This document shows positions 22,990 through 34,410 of a stretch of DNA of 64,000 bases, piece after piece. Origin of the DNA: Choristoneura fumiferana. Its lineage: Eukaryota; Arthropoda; Insecta; Lepidoptera; Tortricidae. The notes below the pieces were generated by a model. It was not told the origin of the DNA. It made no database searches and saw only the letters and a program-made list of their open reading frames with translations. The position numbers and the translations under genes were made by a program. The DNA is taken from positions 459,007-523,006 of the forward strand of contig NC_133478.1 in the NCBI RefSeq assembly GCF_025370935.1, given 5' to 3'. Each line of letters begins with the position of its first letter. Position 1 is the first letter of the stretch.

Positions 22990-23268
22990 CAAGTGGTAGG
23001 ACCTTGTGCAAGGTCCGCCCGGATTGCTACCACCATCTTGCTCGCTAATCTTGCCGTGAAGCAGCAGTGCTTGCACATTGTGTTTCGGCGTGGAGAGTAA
23101 GACAGCCGGTGAAATTACTGGCACTTGAGGTATCCCATCTTAGGCCTCTAGGTTGGCAACGCATCTGCAATACCCCTGGTGTTGCAGACGTTTATGGGCG
23201 GTGGTGATCTCTTACCATCAGGAGACCCACTTGCTCGTTAGCCATCCAGTCGAATAAAAAAAAAGAGT
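22990..23268 (+). mobile_element. Poly-A retroelement family B, long copy
   Basis: Starts near GGTGCAAGTGGTAGGACC, contains GATTGCTACCACCATCTTGC, and ends CCATCCAGTCGAATAAAAAA. The same sequence is at 44548-44786 and 45475-45742, and its 3' part at 9010-9168. The poly-A tail and variable 5' ends indicate retroposition. A SINE or a truncated LINE end; no protein frame is shared across copies. Confidence 0.75.
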
Positions 23269-23269
23269 G

Positions 23270-23846
23270 CCTAAACTGCGCGTCGCGTCACCTTGCAGGA
23301 TCGCGGCGCTATGTTGATACGTCCGGTATAATCTGTCCCTCACCGCCCGCATCAACAGTAGCTAAGCCCTGCCGACAGTAACTCCGCGAACTAAGTCACT
23401 AGTCGGAGCACCCAAGTTCAGGCCAGGCCAGTCGTCAGCGACAGATGCCGCACTCGCCTAATTGTCCCATTGACACACTTAAACTTCGCCTCTCGGTCAA
23501 CTACTCAAGTATTTACAGCACTTTGTTTCGAGGTTATGATCAAGTTTCCACTGAGTACATAGGTATAATGGAAGTTAGTTCTTGAAGTAGACACGCCTCA
23601 TAAAAATACGTTCTATATAGAGACTATATTTGTGTAAATCAATACTAAAAGCGGTTTCAATCATCGCTGTTAGCACCTGCTAAAGTGTTGTAATGTCGGG
23701 CATATTTAACCCGCGTACTTAAATAGCTACTTATTGTTCGGTTGTATATTTCGTTGTATACATAATTTTAATAAAACAAACACCATCGACTTTTTAGGAA
23801 ATTTACGAAATAACTGACATAATTTATACAGGCTACTTAATACATA
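23270..23846. other. No gene recognised
   Basis: Mixed-composition sequence with no supported coding or repeat feature. Confidence 0.35.
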
Positions 23847-23848
23847 CA

Positions 23849-24567
23849 GGGGGCCTACCACGCTCTCTTAATACGATTCAGTTTAGGCTCTAAATTGAAC
23901 TGCATCGCTATTTCGTACCACGACCTTACTTTTGCGATTCAGTTCAAGCACGTTTCAGCGACAGCGATACAGACATTTTCATTCACTCACTTCAAGCGGT
24001 TTTCGTACCATGACGCTTAACTTGAGTGGGAATTGAATCGCTTCAGTGTCAAATTTAGCGATTCAGTATAAGTTACTCATTCTGTCTTTTCTTTTGGATT
24101 TTTAAGTGTTTTACTTGGAATATTTTTAAATTTCAAGAACTTTTAAACTTTTTGTCAAGTTTTATAACTTTTCATAGGTACTCACGACATTGTGCTTCTT
24201 AACTCCTCATTGATAAAACTATTTTTTCAGTGAGAAAAGAGACTCGTGGATTAGTGACAGCGTAAACAGTTTATTTGTAATCAACACAACGGTTGCTAAG
24301 AACACGGAATGACATAGAGTTATGGTTTTCCAAAATAAAGAGGTTTTAGTATACAATATTTGGTTTGCATATAGCGGCATCCCTTTCGCGACTTAGCGAT
24401 TCAGTTTCGGACCAGAGACAATATCGGTCTTTAATTCACTTGTAAACCATTGAGACTCAGCTCTGAGAAATAAACGTCGTGGTACCAATTTCGACGATTC
24501 AGTTTAGGTGCCTAAATTGAACTGCTCTGCGTTTGGATCGTTTATGAAAAGATCATGGTAGGCCCCC
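23849..24567. mobile_element. TIR element (GGGGGCCTACCA ends), copy 1
   Basis: 719 bp between GGGGGCCTACCACG and its inverted counterpart CATGGTAGGCCCCC. Subterminal inverted tracts carry GATTCAGTTTAGG and CCTAAATTGAACTG. The interior lacks coding capacity. A second copy in the opposite orientation lies at 45858-46559. No target duplication could be fixed. Confidence 0.8.
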
Positions 24568-24619
24568 AACACAGCATGAAAAATATTTTTCTAAATATTT
24601 TCAGTGTTACAAGGACAAA

Positions 24620-24740
24620 AATTATGCCAAATGTTCATTTGACAATTTTAAATGTAATTTCATCGTAAACCCCGAAAAACTCAAAGGTGCGAGTCAGGGC
24701 TCGAATCCACGACCCTAGGCTATCACGGTATAGGGTGGCT
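24620..24740 (-). repeat. Degraded SINE-like fragment
   Basis: GGCTCGAATCCACGACCCT on the plus strand is the complement of a B-box-like tRNA motif; the flanks resemble the fragment at 22140-22340. Confidence 0.4.
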
Positions 24741-25293
24741 CATCATGACTTTAAATCTTAAGCTCTAGGTACATTCTTATTGTCTTATTATTAGTTCTTT
24801 GATCCACTTTCATTATTCCATTAGTCCACGCTCCAAGGTTGTCAACTATGGCTTATGCACAAAAAACTATTGTGGTAGTGGCACTCGTATCTAGTTGTTG
24901 GATTTATTGTTGAGAATGAAACGGGAAGAATGGAGATATAAATTAATAATGACTAAAATATTTTAATGTTTGTCATTGTTATATTCAAAATTTGTCACAG
25001 AAAATATCCTGCGACGATTTCAACATTGGCGAAATGCGAAATTATCATATTTTAAAGTGTATTAAATTCGCATTTTCCATTATTGCACAAAAAAATCCCA
25101 AGCGCGTGTCTCAAGCGGATGGCACTCGCGCTCGCACTGGTCTCAACCGGTCCGAGATATCGTGTCCGTAAGCAGTGTCTATGTGTGCGTTGATCGAGCG
25201 CACTTTGTATGTAAGTACATTGAATTCTGTAACCAATCTGTTTTGTGTAGCCGCCGCCACCTGACGCGCCGCGGGACGACGCGCCGACGAATT

Positions 25294-25411
25294 AAGGAGT
25301 GGCCACACCGCTGCTCAAAATACGGGGACGGTACGGAATCGTGACGCTTACGGCTCGTCACTGCGGTTCCGTGCCGTCTCCGTATTTTGAGCAGCGGTGT
25401 GGCCGCTCCTT
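25294..25411. repeat. Palindromic MITE, ~50-bp arms
   Basis: AAGGAGTGGCCACACCGCTG at the left and its complement at the right (ends CTCCTT) enclose a short loop; CTCAAAATACGG and ACGGAATCG are also in both arms. The nested hairpins at 55239-55551 share ACCGCTG, AAAATACGG and GGAATCGCAGTGACGC. Confidence 0.75.
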
Positions 25412-26098
25412 TAGATCGCGCTCCGAAAGGACGCGGACACGCCGTGATGATACAGATTATAATTTAGAGTTCCTTAAGACGAGTACAAAAGGTCGGAGGC
25501 GACGAGTTAAAGCTCGAAGACGTGTCTGTAGCCAGTTGGAAGCGTTATTTATCAATTAGAACTGTACTTTACCCGCGGCTTCGCACGCGTAACTTTTGTA
25601 TCCGGCAGTAGAATAGAACATTAATTCCTAAAAAACTCAGTTGCGAAACCGGGCTGCTGGGAGGCCGTAGGTCGAACCACTTAGCTACCACGGCTTTAGT
25701 TTTTGTTACATAAAGATCTTCTTAACCAGTCAACCATTCGTTGCTATGGATCCATTGTACTACATTGCGGAGCCGCGGGGCTAACGAATTGCAAGTGATC
25801 GATTGAGCACCGCAATGTATTGGTACCGACGCAAGTTCACTAGCTCGCGTGAGTGGTCCGGTGGTGTAGTGAGCGGGCGGCGGCCGGGCGGCGCAGCGGC
25901 TCGTGAAGCCTAAACTCTTCCGCGCGACTGCACCCCCCCCCCCTCCATGGCCGCCCTGTCGCCCCTGAACACCTGAACACCGGGCCACCACACACTCTCA
26001 CATGCATTAACAGAAAACCTGCGCCCCGAAGATACACGGGTTTATCATATTCTTTAAGTCACGAAATTGAGTATGTATTATAAACTATCCTAATCAAA
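25412..26098. other. No gene recognised
   Basis: Includes a degraded Helitron-end-like string (CCCGCGGCTTCGCACGCG, about 25572) and a GC-rich stretch near 25860-25960. Open frames here overlap on both strands without domain support. Confidence 0.35.
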
Positions 26099-26179
26099 AG
26101 AAGACTACTTTGGAAGCTGTTCTGCCGGCTGTCGCCAAGCACTCCCTCCACCGCCAGGGCGAAGCTGTCACGGTGAAAG

Positions 26180-26272
26180 CAAAAAGAAGACTACTTTACA
26201 TGTTCTATTTTAGGGGCTTTAGATCCTGCCGGTACGGGACCGTAAGATAGAGCACGCAAAGTAGTCTTCTGA
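26180..26272. repeat. Small inverted-repeat element
   Basis: AGAAGACTACTTT at 26183 and its complement AAAGTAGTCTTCT ending at about 26271 enclose about 65 bp. A third direct copy of the motif lies at about 26099. Confidence 0.45.
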
Positions 26273-26978
26273 GACCTATATTTGTAACATATTCTCCAAA
26301 CAGTTCTAGTCTAACATATTCTAAGAATACTTTCGGAGACATATCCTATTATACTCTCAATCAATTTCAATGAATAAAATCTGGTTCAACTCAGGCCGCT
26401 GCCGACACCCTGCCGCGAGGAGAGGGGGGGGGAGCCTTGCGAGATACTTTTTGAGTGAGTGTTTTGAGTGGTGTTGTGTTTGAAAGAATCTTCGCGCCAG
26501 CACAAGTGACGTCTGTTTTCACTTTTAACCGCCGGCCGCGGCTCTGCGAGCTTTGACGAGTACCACAAAGAAGCTGATTGAATGCCTCCGATTTCTACTC
26601 AGGGTGATGACGCATTTTCAAATTGCTTTCATTTTATAACGATTAATATGCGCAATATGGGTACATGGGTCGTGACAACTAACAAAACAACGCAACGTCC
26701 ACATTTAAGGGTTTTAAAATATAAATTGAACTCTCAGAGAGCGGCATTTAATCCTTAAAACATAAGACGCACTTACAAAGACGAGTGACGCCGGCTCGCT
26801 CGCTTTTGATTCAATATCGTAAATTAAGCCGTGCATAAACGTCTCTCTTTTAGGCTTCCGTACCTCAAAAGGCAAAAACAGAGACGGGCTAACATTGGAT
26901 ATTTTTCATAGTTACCCACAAACTGTACGAAACCCGCGTGTCCGACTCGCACTTGGTCGATTATTATTCATTTATTTC
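26273..26978. other. No gene recognised
   Basis: No repeat boundary, RNA gene or coding exon can be supported. Confidence 0.35.
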
Positions 26979-27270
26979 GACGACCAGATGGCCTAGTGGT
27001 TAGAGAACCTGACTACGAAGCTTGAGGTCCCGGGTTCGATTCCCGTGTCGGGGCAGATATTTGTATGAAAAATACGAATGTTTGTTCTCGGGTCTTGGGT
27101 GTTTAATATGTATTTAAGTATGTATCTATATCTATATACTTATATTTATCCATTGCTTAGTTAGTACCCATAACACAAGTTGAATAATACCTACGTTGGT
27201 CCTTAGTACCCATAGCTTTGCTTTACTTTACTAGGTCATGATATTTATTATTTATTATTATTTATTTCGC
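26979..27270 (+). mobile_element. tRNA-derived SINE, family S1, most complete copy
   Basis: The head has the A-box region TGGCCTAGTGGTTAGAGAAC and B box GGTTCGATTCC (27031-27041), the internal RNA polymerase III promoter. The body reads TTCTCGGGTCTTGGGTGTTT and TAGTACCCATAACACAAG, and the tail is a TTTATTATT repeat. Other copies lie at 10052, 31670, 32321 and 58508. The fold is not tRNA-like beyond the head and the unit is repeated, so it is a SINE and not a tRNA gene. Confidence 0.85.
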
Positions 27271-27279
27271 GTCACAATA

Positions 27280-28560
27280 TCACTTTTTACTGTCTTCAAT
27301 GTAACGGGTGTATGCGCCGTGCAATAATTTGTAATAATTTGATACATCGCTTATACGTTAAAAATCCTTGTAGGGAACTGGTGCGACTTGTTGAAGGCGA
27401 ACGGTGGACGGTTTTTTGGTAAAGGATAATGCAGTTTCAAACTGTACACGTCTTTTAATTAATGATTAAAAATACAGAGGTGCGTGTACACGTCGGTTCA
27501 AATAAAGTAGTATAGAAAAATGAAAGGCAGCCGGCGGTGTCGGCTGCAGCGAGAGAAGGGATTTTTATTAGATACGTCGTATGCATGTGTGTATTGATGC
27601 ACACATGCAAGGCGTCAACAATCCTCTTTCCGAATAATTTCGTGCGGAACGCTTAAAATTGGTGGCGTTCGGGATAGTATTTCCACACTCATTTGATAAA
27701 TTTCGTCACGTAAAGAGTAAATTATTATTATCCAGCTCTCTAGCACACCTGTCGAGTTGTTAAGTTGATTTCTGTTTTAAAAGTGCGTGTTTGGATGGAG
27801 GCCTCAAAGACAATTAGAGATCAAGGACAATCAGCCGCGACACGTGGAAACTCGACCCAAATCAACTTCGTGTCACGTGAAAAGAGTAGATTGAGCGGCG
27901 GCGCGGCCCAAACGAACGGCAGTATATATAAATGTTGCCATCCAGCAAAAAAAAACAATTAAACGCAGCGAAATGAAGCAGCTAAGCGTTAATTAGCGAA
28001 ATTTAAATAAATAAGCAATAAGGGGGCGCTCCTCACGGCGGCCATTAATTCGTCGCGCAACGAATTAAGAACATTTCTCGGCTGTTTAAATATTTACCAA
28101 CAAATAATGTAAGGGCCTCGGCGACTCGCTTCCGCCGCGAAGGAACGGCTTTCTAATTTGCTGAATATTTTTCCCCGCCCGCTGCGCGCGCGGCGCTCCC
28201 GGTTCATCTTTCATTTAGCCTCGGACAAAAACGAAAGTGCATTAAATAAACTACGAGACTTCTGAAACAAAGGATGAATTTCGTAGACGCTTAATATAGC
28301 TTCAGTCGAGAAAACATTTGTCATGAATTGTGTACGAGCTTATCTTGATGAAGCACAGCGAAAATGTCAACTCTCGGTCGTTGAATGTTTCGCTACAGGA
28401 GTAGGTAGCGTGCCGGCGCGAGCCAGCAGTTAAACTCCACGCGAGGCCGCGCGACTTCACCTACAAAAAGTAATTAAAGTTACAACTCTCCAATTAGGAC
28501 GTAATCGTAATCTGGGTGTAATCGTAATTAGATTACGGATAAGGGCGCGCACAAAGGGCC
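27280..28560. other. No gene; candidate non-coding regulatory DNA at ~27960-28560
   Basis: No coding exon is convincing. The part 27960-28560 is free of recognised repeats, mixes GC-rich islands with TTAATTAGCG, GCCATTAATTCG and TAATCGTAATTAGATTAC homeodomain-type TAAT motifs, and holds AGGGGGCGCT at 28021-28030, matching the core of the insect CTCF motif. Its role as an enhancer or insulator is inference only. Confidence 0.3.
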
Positions 28561-28904
28561 GACAATGGGACAGAGTGATACTTACCCTCGTCAGCTGTCA
28601 AACGCATGCCACTCGCCGATTAATTATCCCGCGACGCGCGCGCCACTCGCGCGGCGTGAGTGCTGCGACCGCGAGGCACGGCTTCATGTCGCTAGCCTGG
28701 ATGTTATGCCGGAAGAATAACACCTCCCTTCTTTTTTCTTTTACCAGAGGAGGCCAAACCGTATCTTGATCATCACTATAAGCCGTGGTATCATGACAAA
28801 CTATGACACCATGATCATGAGCATCATGATTGTATGTAAAGGTGACGGCAGCGGTCATGGACAAGAAACAATTATTATTATTTCTTTCATACCGAGCAAA
28901 AATA

Positions 28905-29120
28905 ATGAATGAATGAATTGAAAGAAGAAGAAAGAAAGAAAGAAAATACATTTATTGAACGCCATAAAACAAACATAGAAGAAATAAAGACATACATGAC
29001 GCTTAATAGGTCCCCACTCAGCATAAGCAGCATTGGGACTGGAAATTAAAACTAGGTGGGCTAACCGGGTGCCGAGAGATTCCAGGCACTTTGACTGCGC
29101 TCCATCGTCAATTTTATATG
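28905..29120 (-). repeat. LINE-like 3' end with (AAAG)n tail
   Basis: An (AAAG)n run at 28922-28943 is followed by TACATTTATTGAACGCC and a unique-looking tract. Read on the minus strand this is a LINE end with a microsatellite tail. Confidence 0.4.
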
Positions 29121-29449
29121 GAAACGCCGGAACTGCTCTAAGTGCACAGAAGACATAAATGCAAGGAAGACTCCGCTAAATGCGGGACCATGACAGTTGT
29201 TAATGGTTTGTGGACAGTAAAAGGAGCTCGAAAAATTATGCCCGTACCTAAATGTAATTTGATAAAGTTACTGTGATTATTTTTAAATTGCTGTAAAATC
29301 GATATCGTCTTTGCACAATTTTAAACGAGTAAGAATCGATAAAAATATCGCCTGGGCAAGCAATTTGTAGAATCTTCCCAGCAGTTTAAAGTAACTCGGT
29401 TTTCAATATCTCATACGCGTCGTGAAACATAAATCAAGTCTAAATTTAG

Positions 29450-29970
29450 TAGTAGATAAGATTTATCTGATAGGTGATCGAGTTTGCACTATCTCCGGCG
29501 TGAAGTCCCTACGTATGTGTTTCCGCTAGAGCCGGGCGCATGCGGCCGCCCTTACGGCATCAGGTGGGGGCGGGCCGCCGTTTATTAACCGGGACATATT
29601 AATTGCGCGATTAACCTTATTTACACTTAATTGCTTTATTGTGTCGCTGTACTCCATAACGTAATTACACGGAGCATCTTAACGAGTAAAACGAGTTCGC
29701 TCTCCCTCCAATTCGATGAGTGATGATTCCCTAAAACAAAGTCACGAAGCTCCTAAGTAAGAACGTTTCCCGGAGTGGCGAGTGACGCGCGACCTTTTCC
29801 TCAAAGCAAAGATCTACATTTCAATGGGCATTCTGGAAAGTTTCCGAACAAAAACAAAGTACGGCTCGCGTTGCTTCGCTTTTGAAGTATTCGACGCGAA
29901 GTATGACGGATCAAAGCCGGGGGCGAGCCGCCGGTGAGCCGCGCGGCTGCCATTATTGTTCATTAATTAA
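29450..29970. other. Repeat-poor, GC/TAAT-mixed non-coding tract
   Basis: Contains CGGGCCGCCGTTTATTAACC, ATATTAATTGCGCGATTAAC and CATAACGTAATTACACGG. Composition resembles developmental cis-regulatory DNA. No coding evidence; function is speculative. Confidence 0.25.
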
Positions 29971-30209
29971 TGGATTCAGGCATCGCTTTGCGGAGGTCCA
30001 TATCAATGATATCTCGGTTTCTGGGACAACCTGTAATATGATGACAATTATGTGTTAGCGGAGGAGTAAGATGGAAAGGGTTTAATTCATTTACTTTACT
30101 ATCTACTAATGAACACAAATGATTATACTCCTCAGCTCAAGCGGCTACTTTTCCAGACATTCACATTCACATTCTCTCCTATATACCTATCCTCTAAGCC
30201 TTAGAGTCT

Positions 30210-30381
30210 AAGGCTACAGCTCCACTGAGGCGGAGAAGAGACGTATAAGGATCGATCAATTATATTAGTTGAATTTACATCTCGTCTCCGCCTCATTACC
30301 ATCAGACTTGTAGGGATTGGTCGATCTCTACACGTCTCCTCTTCGCTCCGCTCGTCTCCACCTCAGTGGAGCCGCAGCCTA
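30210..30381. mobile_element. MITE with TIR GCTCCACTGAGG
   Basis: Ends read AAGGCTACAGCTCCACTGAG and, on the opposite strand, TTAGGCTGCGGCTCCACTGA. About 172 bp, no coding capacity. Confidence 0.7.
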
Positions 30382-30687
30382 AGGCATGGGCTTCCTATCT
30401 TTTCAGCTTTCCTTAGCAGGTTGTCTAATACTTTTGCGACGCTTTTATAAAAGAAGATAGATGTATCCTCATACCAATAGTATGTTTTGTGGGTTATTAC
30501 TCCAATATAAATCACTTGCCGTAATCTTTCCCCTCCCTCTTATGTTGCAAAGGTTGCCCGGAAAAAGATCGCTCTGATGCGATTAAGCTGCCTATTGCTT
30601 ACTTTGTAAATTTTCTGTATGTAGCTGTTTCCTTTATTCCGTGTTGTACTCCATACAAATCTAGCCCATCAATATTACAGTCACTAT

Positions 30688-30804
30688 CACCAATATCTGA
30701 CACAACATAGCGTGCAGAAATATCTGATACGACTGTACTTCTAGGGGCGGTAGGACGTATCAGATATTTGTCCACGCTCCGCTGTAGCTGATATAAATGC
30801 AGGT
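30688..30804. repeat. MITE-like repeat, copy 2 (pair with 15851)
   Basis: Same sequence as 15851-15957, slightly longer in the middle; inverted internal ATATCTGATACG/CGTATCAGATAT motifs could form a hairpin. Confidence 0.6.
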
Positions 30805-31480
30805 AGGTTCAAAACATCAGACATTCAAAAGTCCTGACCCACTTCAATAAAAAATTTGGAACCGCATTCGATATCCTTCATTCGATTGAGTTACTGAAAC
30901 AACTCCAGCCTAAACTGCCATAAGTTGGGTAATAATAACCGTTGTCCCCGAGTCGGTGTTTAATTAGGGGTACCGGAGGGGGGAGGGGTCAGGCGAGATG
31001 ATCTGTTCGCGGCCACACGTCTTAGTGGGGGGAGGGCATGGGAGACGTGTTAATTTCACTATCGCAGATGTAGGTAATAATTGGCGGCACCCTCGTCACG
31101 CGGGCGTGATGGAAATGTAAAAAAGTTAAGGCTAAACGAGCCGGCGGGATGAATGACAGTTAGGTGTTAATCTGTAGCGGACAAAGCGGCATTGTTGTAC
31201 GCGGGTTTTGTTTTCATTTGAGGGGGTTTACAGAATTGGACGTTTTTTGCGTCGACTGAAAAAGTCCCGAGGATCAGTTGATAGGCTTCCGAGGGAAATT
31301 GAAATTGATGGCAGAGTAGTTAATTTGTGGATAAAAGAACAAAGTTTACGATTGCGTCGACCCGGGACCGTTGCTACTCAATTTGTAGATTTCAATTATA
31401 AGGTTCGATATCTGTCTTCACCATTATATTATATTATAATCCTATCCTATTCGACTAATATTATTAAGAAAACAGTTTGT
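30805..31480. other. No gene confirmed
   Basis: Holds G-rich runs near 30975-31035. The 103-codon plus frame at 31208-31519 runs into the repeat starting at about 31490 and has no recognisable domain, so it is not called. Confidence 0.35.
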
Positions 31481-31489
31481 GTATTATTC

Positions 31490-31655
31490 AATCACGCAAC
31501 AACGGCTGGATGGATCTGAACGAAAGTTGTCAAATAGATAGGTTTATAATCTGGACTAACACATAGAACACTTTTATCCTACAAAAATTCGTAGTTTCCG
31601 CGGGATAGCGATAAAGGAATTGCTGGCAGACCAAGTTCCGGGAAAAAGCTGGCCT
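31490..31655 (+). repeat. Interspersed lepidopteran-type repeat fragment
   Basis: ACGCAACAACGGCTGGATGG ... GTTTCCGCGGGATAGCGATA resembles a widespread moth repeat whose coded-looking parts are not real genes. Only one copy in the window. Confidence 0.4.
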
Positions 31656-31669
31656 CATTACTTTGTTTA

Positions 31670-31795
31670 CTACGCCTAGTGGTTAGAGAACCTAACTGAG
31701 AAGCTCGAGGTCTTGGATTTCGATCCGCTGTCGGAGCAAATAGCTGTATCAAAAAATATTTATGTCTGTTCTCGAGTCTTTAGTACTGATTCATA
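31670..31795 (+). mobile_element. tRNA-derived SINE, family S1, diverged fragment
   Basis: GCCTAGTGGTTAGAGAACCT then AAGCTCGAGGTC and TGTCTGTTCTCGAGTCTT match the 26979 copy; the B box is decayed (ATTTCGATCC). Confidence 0.65.
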
Positions 31796-32320
31796 GTTCA
31801 AGCTTTGTTTAAATTGGCAATAAGTAATTTTATGTCAATTGTTCCATAATTTAACCTCTCATTTCAATAAAATACTATGTAGCATAATATTGTACGCATC
31901 TAGAACACACAAAAGTATAAACGCTTCCGGTTAAAACGCCATTTATCATAATAACATGGCTTTGGCTTTTGAACACGAGATCAAAATAATTAAAACTGAA
32001 TTAACTCGTCAGGAGGTTAATTATCCCGTAATATTTCAGAAGCGAGTTGAGATAAATACCCGTGCGACGGCGTCGGGAGCTCCAACTTCTTTATGACGCC
32101 ACTTTACTCCGCTGGCCGACCTCATACGGGCGGAGATATAATCGTGAGCTTGAGACATCCTTTTCTCATATTTTAACTCCCGACGCCAAAAGAGGGGTGT
32201 TATTTGACGCCAATTTCTGTCTGTCTGTGTCATCATAGCTCTCAAACGGTTGGAAACAATTCAATGTGGTTTTTTACGTTACAGTGAGTTTCTTTGCGGT
32301 AGTTTGTTTTAGTATGTTTT

Positions 32321-32490
32321 TGATGACCAGATGGCTTAGTGGTTAGAGAACCTGACTACGAAGCTTGAGGGCCCAGGCTCGATTCCCGTTATCCGTTGCT
32401 TAGTACCCATAACACAAGCTTTGCTAAGCTTACTTTCGGACTAGGTCAATTGGTGTGAATTGTCCCCTGATATTTATTTATTTATTTATG
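32321..32490 (+). mobile_element. tRNA-derived SINE, family S1, internally shortened
   Basis: Head GACCAGATGGCTTAGTGGTT and B box GCTCGATTCCCG, then direct passage to TAGTACCCATAACACAAGC: about 90 bp of body present in the 26979 copy is absent. Tail (TTTA)n. Confidence 0.75.
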
Positions 32491-32780
32491 TTTCTCCGTG
32501 TGGTGTCGGGCTAGAATTACACCTCTCAAATTCTTCCGTGGATGTCGTAAGAGCCGACCGAGGATACAGGTTTAGGTATACCGTGTAGGCGACAGGCTAC
32601 GAGTAGCAACCTGTCACTATTGTCAAAGTCTAAGAACTTTCTTACACTGTGCTATTGTACCGTTTTTGTCAAACTTAAAACCTAAAATTGCTAAAAGTGG
32701 CTCCGAAGCGGTAACGTTTCGTGTGCTCTGCATACCCCATTTGGGAAAACAGGCGTGATGTTTTTGAGTGTGTGTGTTTC
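32491..32780 (+). repeat. LINE/SINE-like fragment ending in GTGTGTG
   Basis: TTCTTCCGTGGATGTCGTAA ... GTGCTCTGCATACCCCATTT ... CAGGCGTGATG, then TGAGTGTGTGTG. This combination recurs across lepidopteran genomes as a retroposon 3' end. Sits inside the family C repeat. Confidence 0.5.
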
Positions 32781-33076
32781 ATAGGAATCGGCTCAGCCAT
32801 TTTTTAAATATTTAACTTTGAAATGATGATGTCGGGTTTTTCAACTTTTTTTAAGCTGGTTAGGTTTTTGTTTGCTGGGTTCTACAAGAAAATGCTGGTA
32901 AGATAGATTTTCGTTAAAAAAGTAGCTGTAGTAATTTTTCTTAAGTAACTGCCTGTATCTATCTAATATTCATATTATTTCAATTCACCCCTCTAGAATT
33001 GCATGGAGCTCGACTTTCAGTATTTGAAGATAACTAACCTAAAGTTAGTAAAAAGTGCCCAAATGCGTCTGACCAA

Positions 33077-33654
33077 ACTTACCCGAAGGGAATATGAGAT
33101 CTCAAAATATAGGAACATAATATAAAGATTATTATTAAAGTTTCATCAAATAGAATGATCAACCAAGTTATTTAACTGATTTAATTTTACAGGGACATTT
33201 TATTTTTATAAAATTGGAAACCCTCAAAACAACCATTTTTGTCGGCAATCGATAGTTATTTTTCGAACATTCGAGACAAATTAGTCTCTTGCATTCAATG
33301 ATGACACTTATTTTAACCACCTTTTGTGACTGTGTTACTAGGAAGCATGTTTTACTAAAAAATAAAAATGAATATTTTTGAATTATAATAAACATTTTAT
33401 AATAAAACACACACAACCACCTGCGTTCGGTCTGGGAGACCACGTATCAATATTACGCAACCACCTACCTGTGGTCTCTGAGACCGTTGTCGCCAGTATT
33501 ATGCTCACTTAATTCAAAGGAATACACATCCAAACTTGTCGACCACATGGCGGCCATTGATTGACCCCCGGAAAAGGTACAAGGTCACTAGAAGTTTGTA
33601 TTATGATGTTTATATCTGCTAAGGTCTGAGAGACCGCACGTAGGTGGTTAAGGG
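33077..33654 (+). repeat. Family D element, partial copy
   Basis: Matches 57944-58502 from ACTTACCCGAAGGG to GTAGGTGGTTAAGGG, same orientation. Contains repeated GGTCTGGGAGACC / GGTCTGAGAGACC palindromic motifs. The left terminus present at 57701 is missing here. The open frame at 33168-33443 is within the repeat and not shared. Confidence 0.7.
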
Positions 33655-33975
33655 TTAACACTTTAAGTATGTTGAAAACGTTTACTTGTCCACATTCAGT
33701 TCAGTCGTTGGCAGTTCTCGCTACGAAGCGGAACAACCTCTGCTTCTGGTTACGAGCGTAGCAATGCGTGGCGGCGAGTGTGAGCAGTACCCTTAGTGTA
33801 AGTTTTCGGTTACAAAATACGTCTCGATCGCGTTCACGTTAAAATCTCAATTTGTATGCAAACACGAACAGCGCATCTGCGATGCATACATCGAGCGCGA
33901 GACATTTGCGCATCGCCACGTAGAGTTGTGGCGTTGTCCCGCCGGCACGTCGCGGCGCTAGTAGCGGCAAGTAGC

Positions 33976-34178
33976 GTTTCCACCAGAGATGTGCGAGGAT
34001 GTGTCGCGGGGAATATGCTTTTCATTAACCAATAGAAACTTTTCATTTACTTCGCCTCGCTCCGCTCAGCTGTTTCCATCAGAGATGTGCTGTGCGAGGA
34101 TGTGTAAATGAAGCGTTTCTATTGGTTATTAAAAAACACATCCCTCGCAACACATCCTCGCATATTATTGGTGGAAAC
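33976..34178. mobile_element. MITE with GTTTCCACCAGAGATGTG ends
   Basis: Left end GTTTCCACCAGAGATGTGCG; right end is its inverted counterpart TGGTGGAAAC. A third, internal end-like copy (GTTTCCATCAGAGATGTGC) starts near 34071, suggesting two overlapping or nested copies. ACCAATAGAAAC and its complement also pair. A degraded relative lies near 44811-44900. Confidence 0.65.
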
Positions 34179-34239
34179 ACTGCTTTAGGGTCTATGCTAG
34201 CTGACGCAGTTTACTCGGAGCGGGTGGACGCCTGTTGAT

Positions 34240-34410
34240 AAATAGTAGGTACGGGCGGGCAGTGCGCGCGCGCGTCGCGTGCAATGGATTGTAGGAGCGC
34301 CCGCTCCGTGCCCCGCGCCCCGCGCCCCCGCGCCCCGCGCCGCCAGCGTGGGCCCTCACTACACGACACGTGCGTGCGCCGGCGCCCGCGGCTCCTAATG
34401 GCGTCTAATT
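34240..34410. other. CpG-rich island
   Basis: Includes GTGCGCGCGCGCGTCGCGTG and multiple CCCCGCGCCC blocks. The strongest CpG cluster outside the tandem array. Could mark a promoter or enhancer; no TATA box, initiator or exon can be tied to it. Confidence 0.35.

Larger units (their letters stand above)
32174..32860 (+). repeat. Family C repeat split by later insertions
   Basis: The left part (32174-32320) begins with CCCGACGCCAAAAGAGGGGT and contains CTGTCTGTCTGTGTCATCAT. The matching right part (GAATCGGCTCAGCCATTTTT ... GATGTCGGGTTTTTCAAC) resumes at 32787. In the copies at 35698 and 46769 these parts are nearly adjacent. The gap is filled by the SINE at 32321-32490 and a second retroelement at 32491-32780. 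Confidence 0.6.

Noticed and set aside
26979..27060. tRNA gene
   Set aside because: A and B boxes are present, but several copies share the same 3' body and tail; it is a SINE head. The same applies to 44985, 46845, 58508 and 10300.
31208..31519. 103-codon plus-strand gene
   Set aside because: No domain; its 3' part runs into an interspersed repeat.
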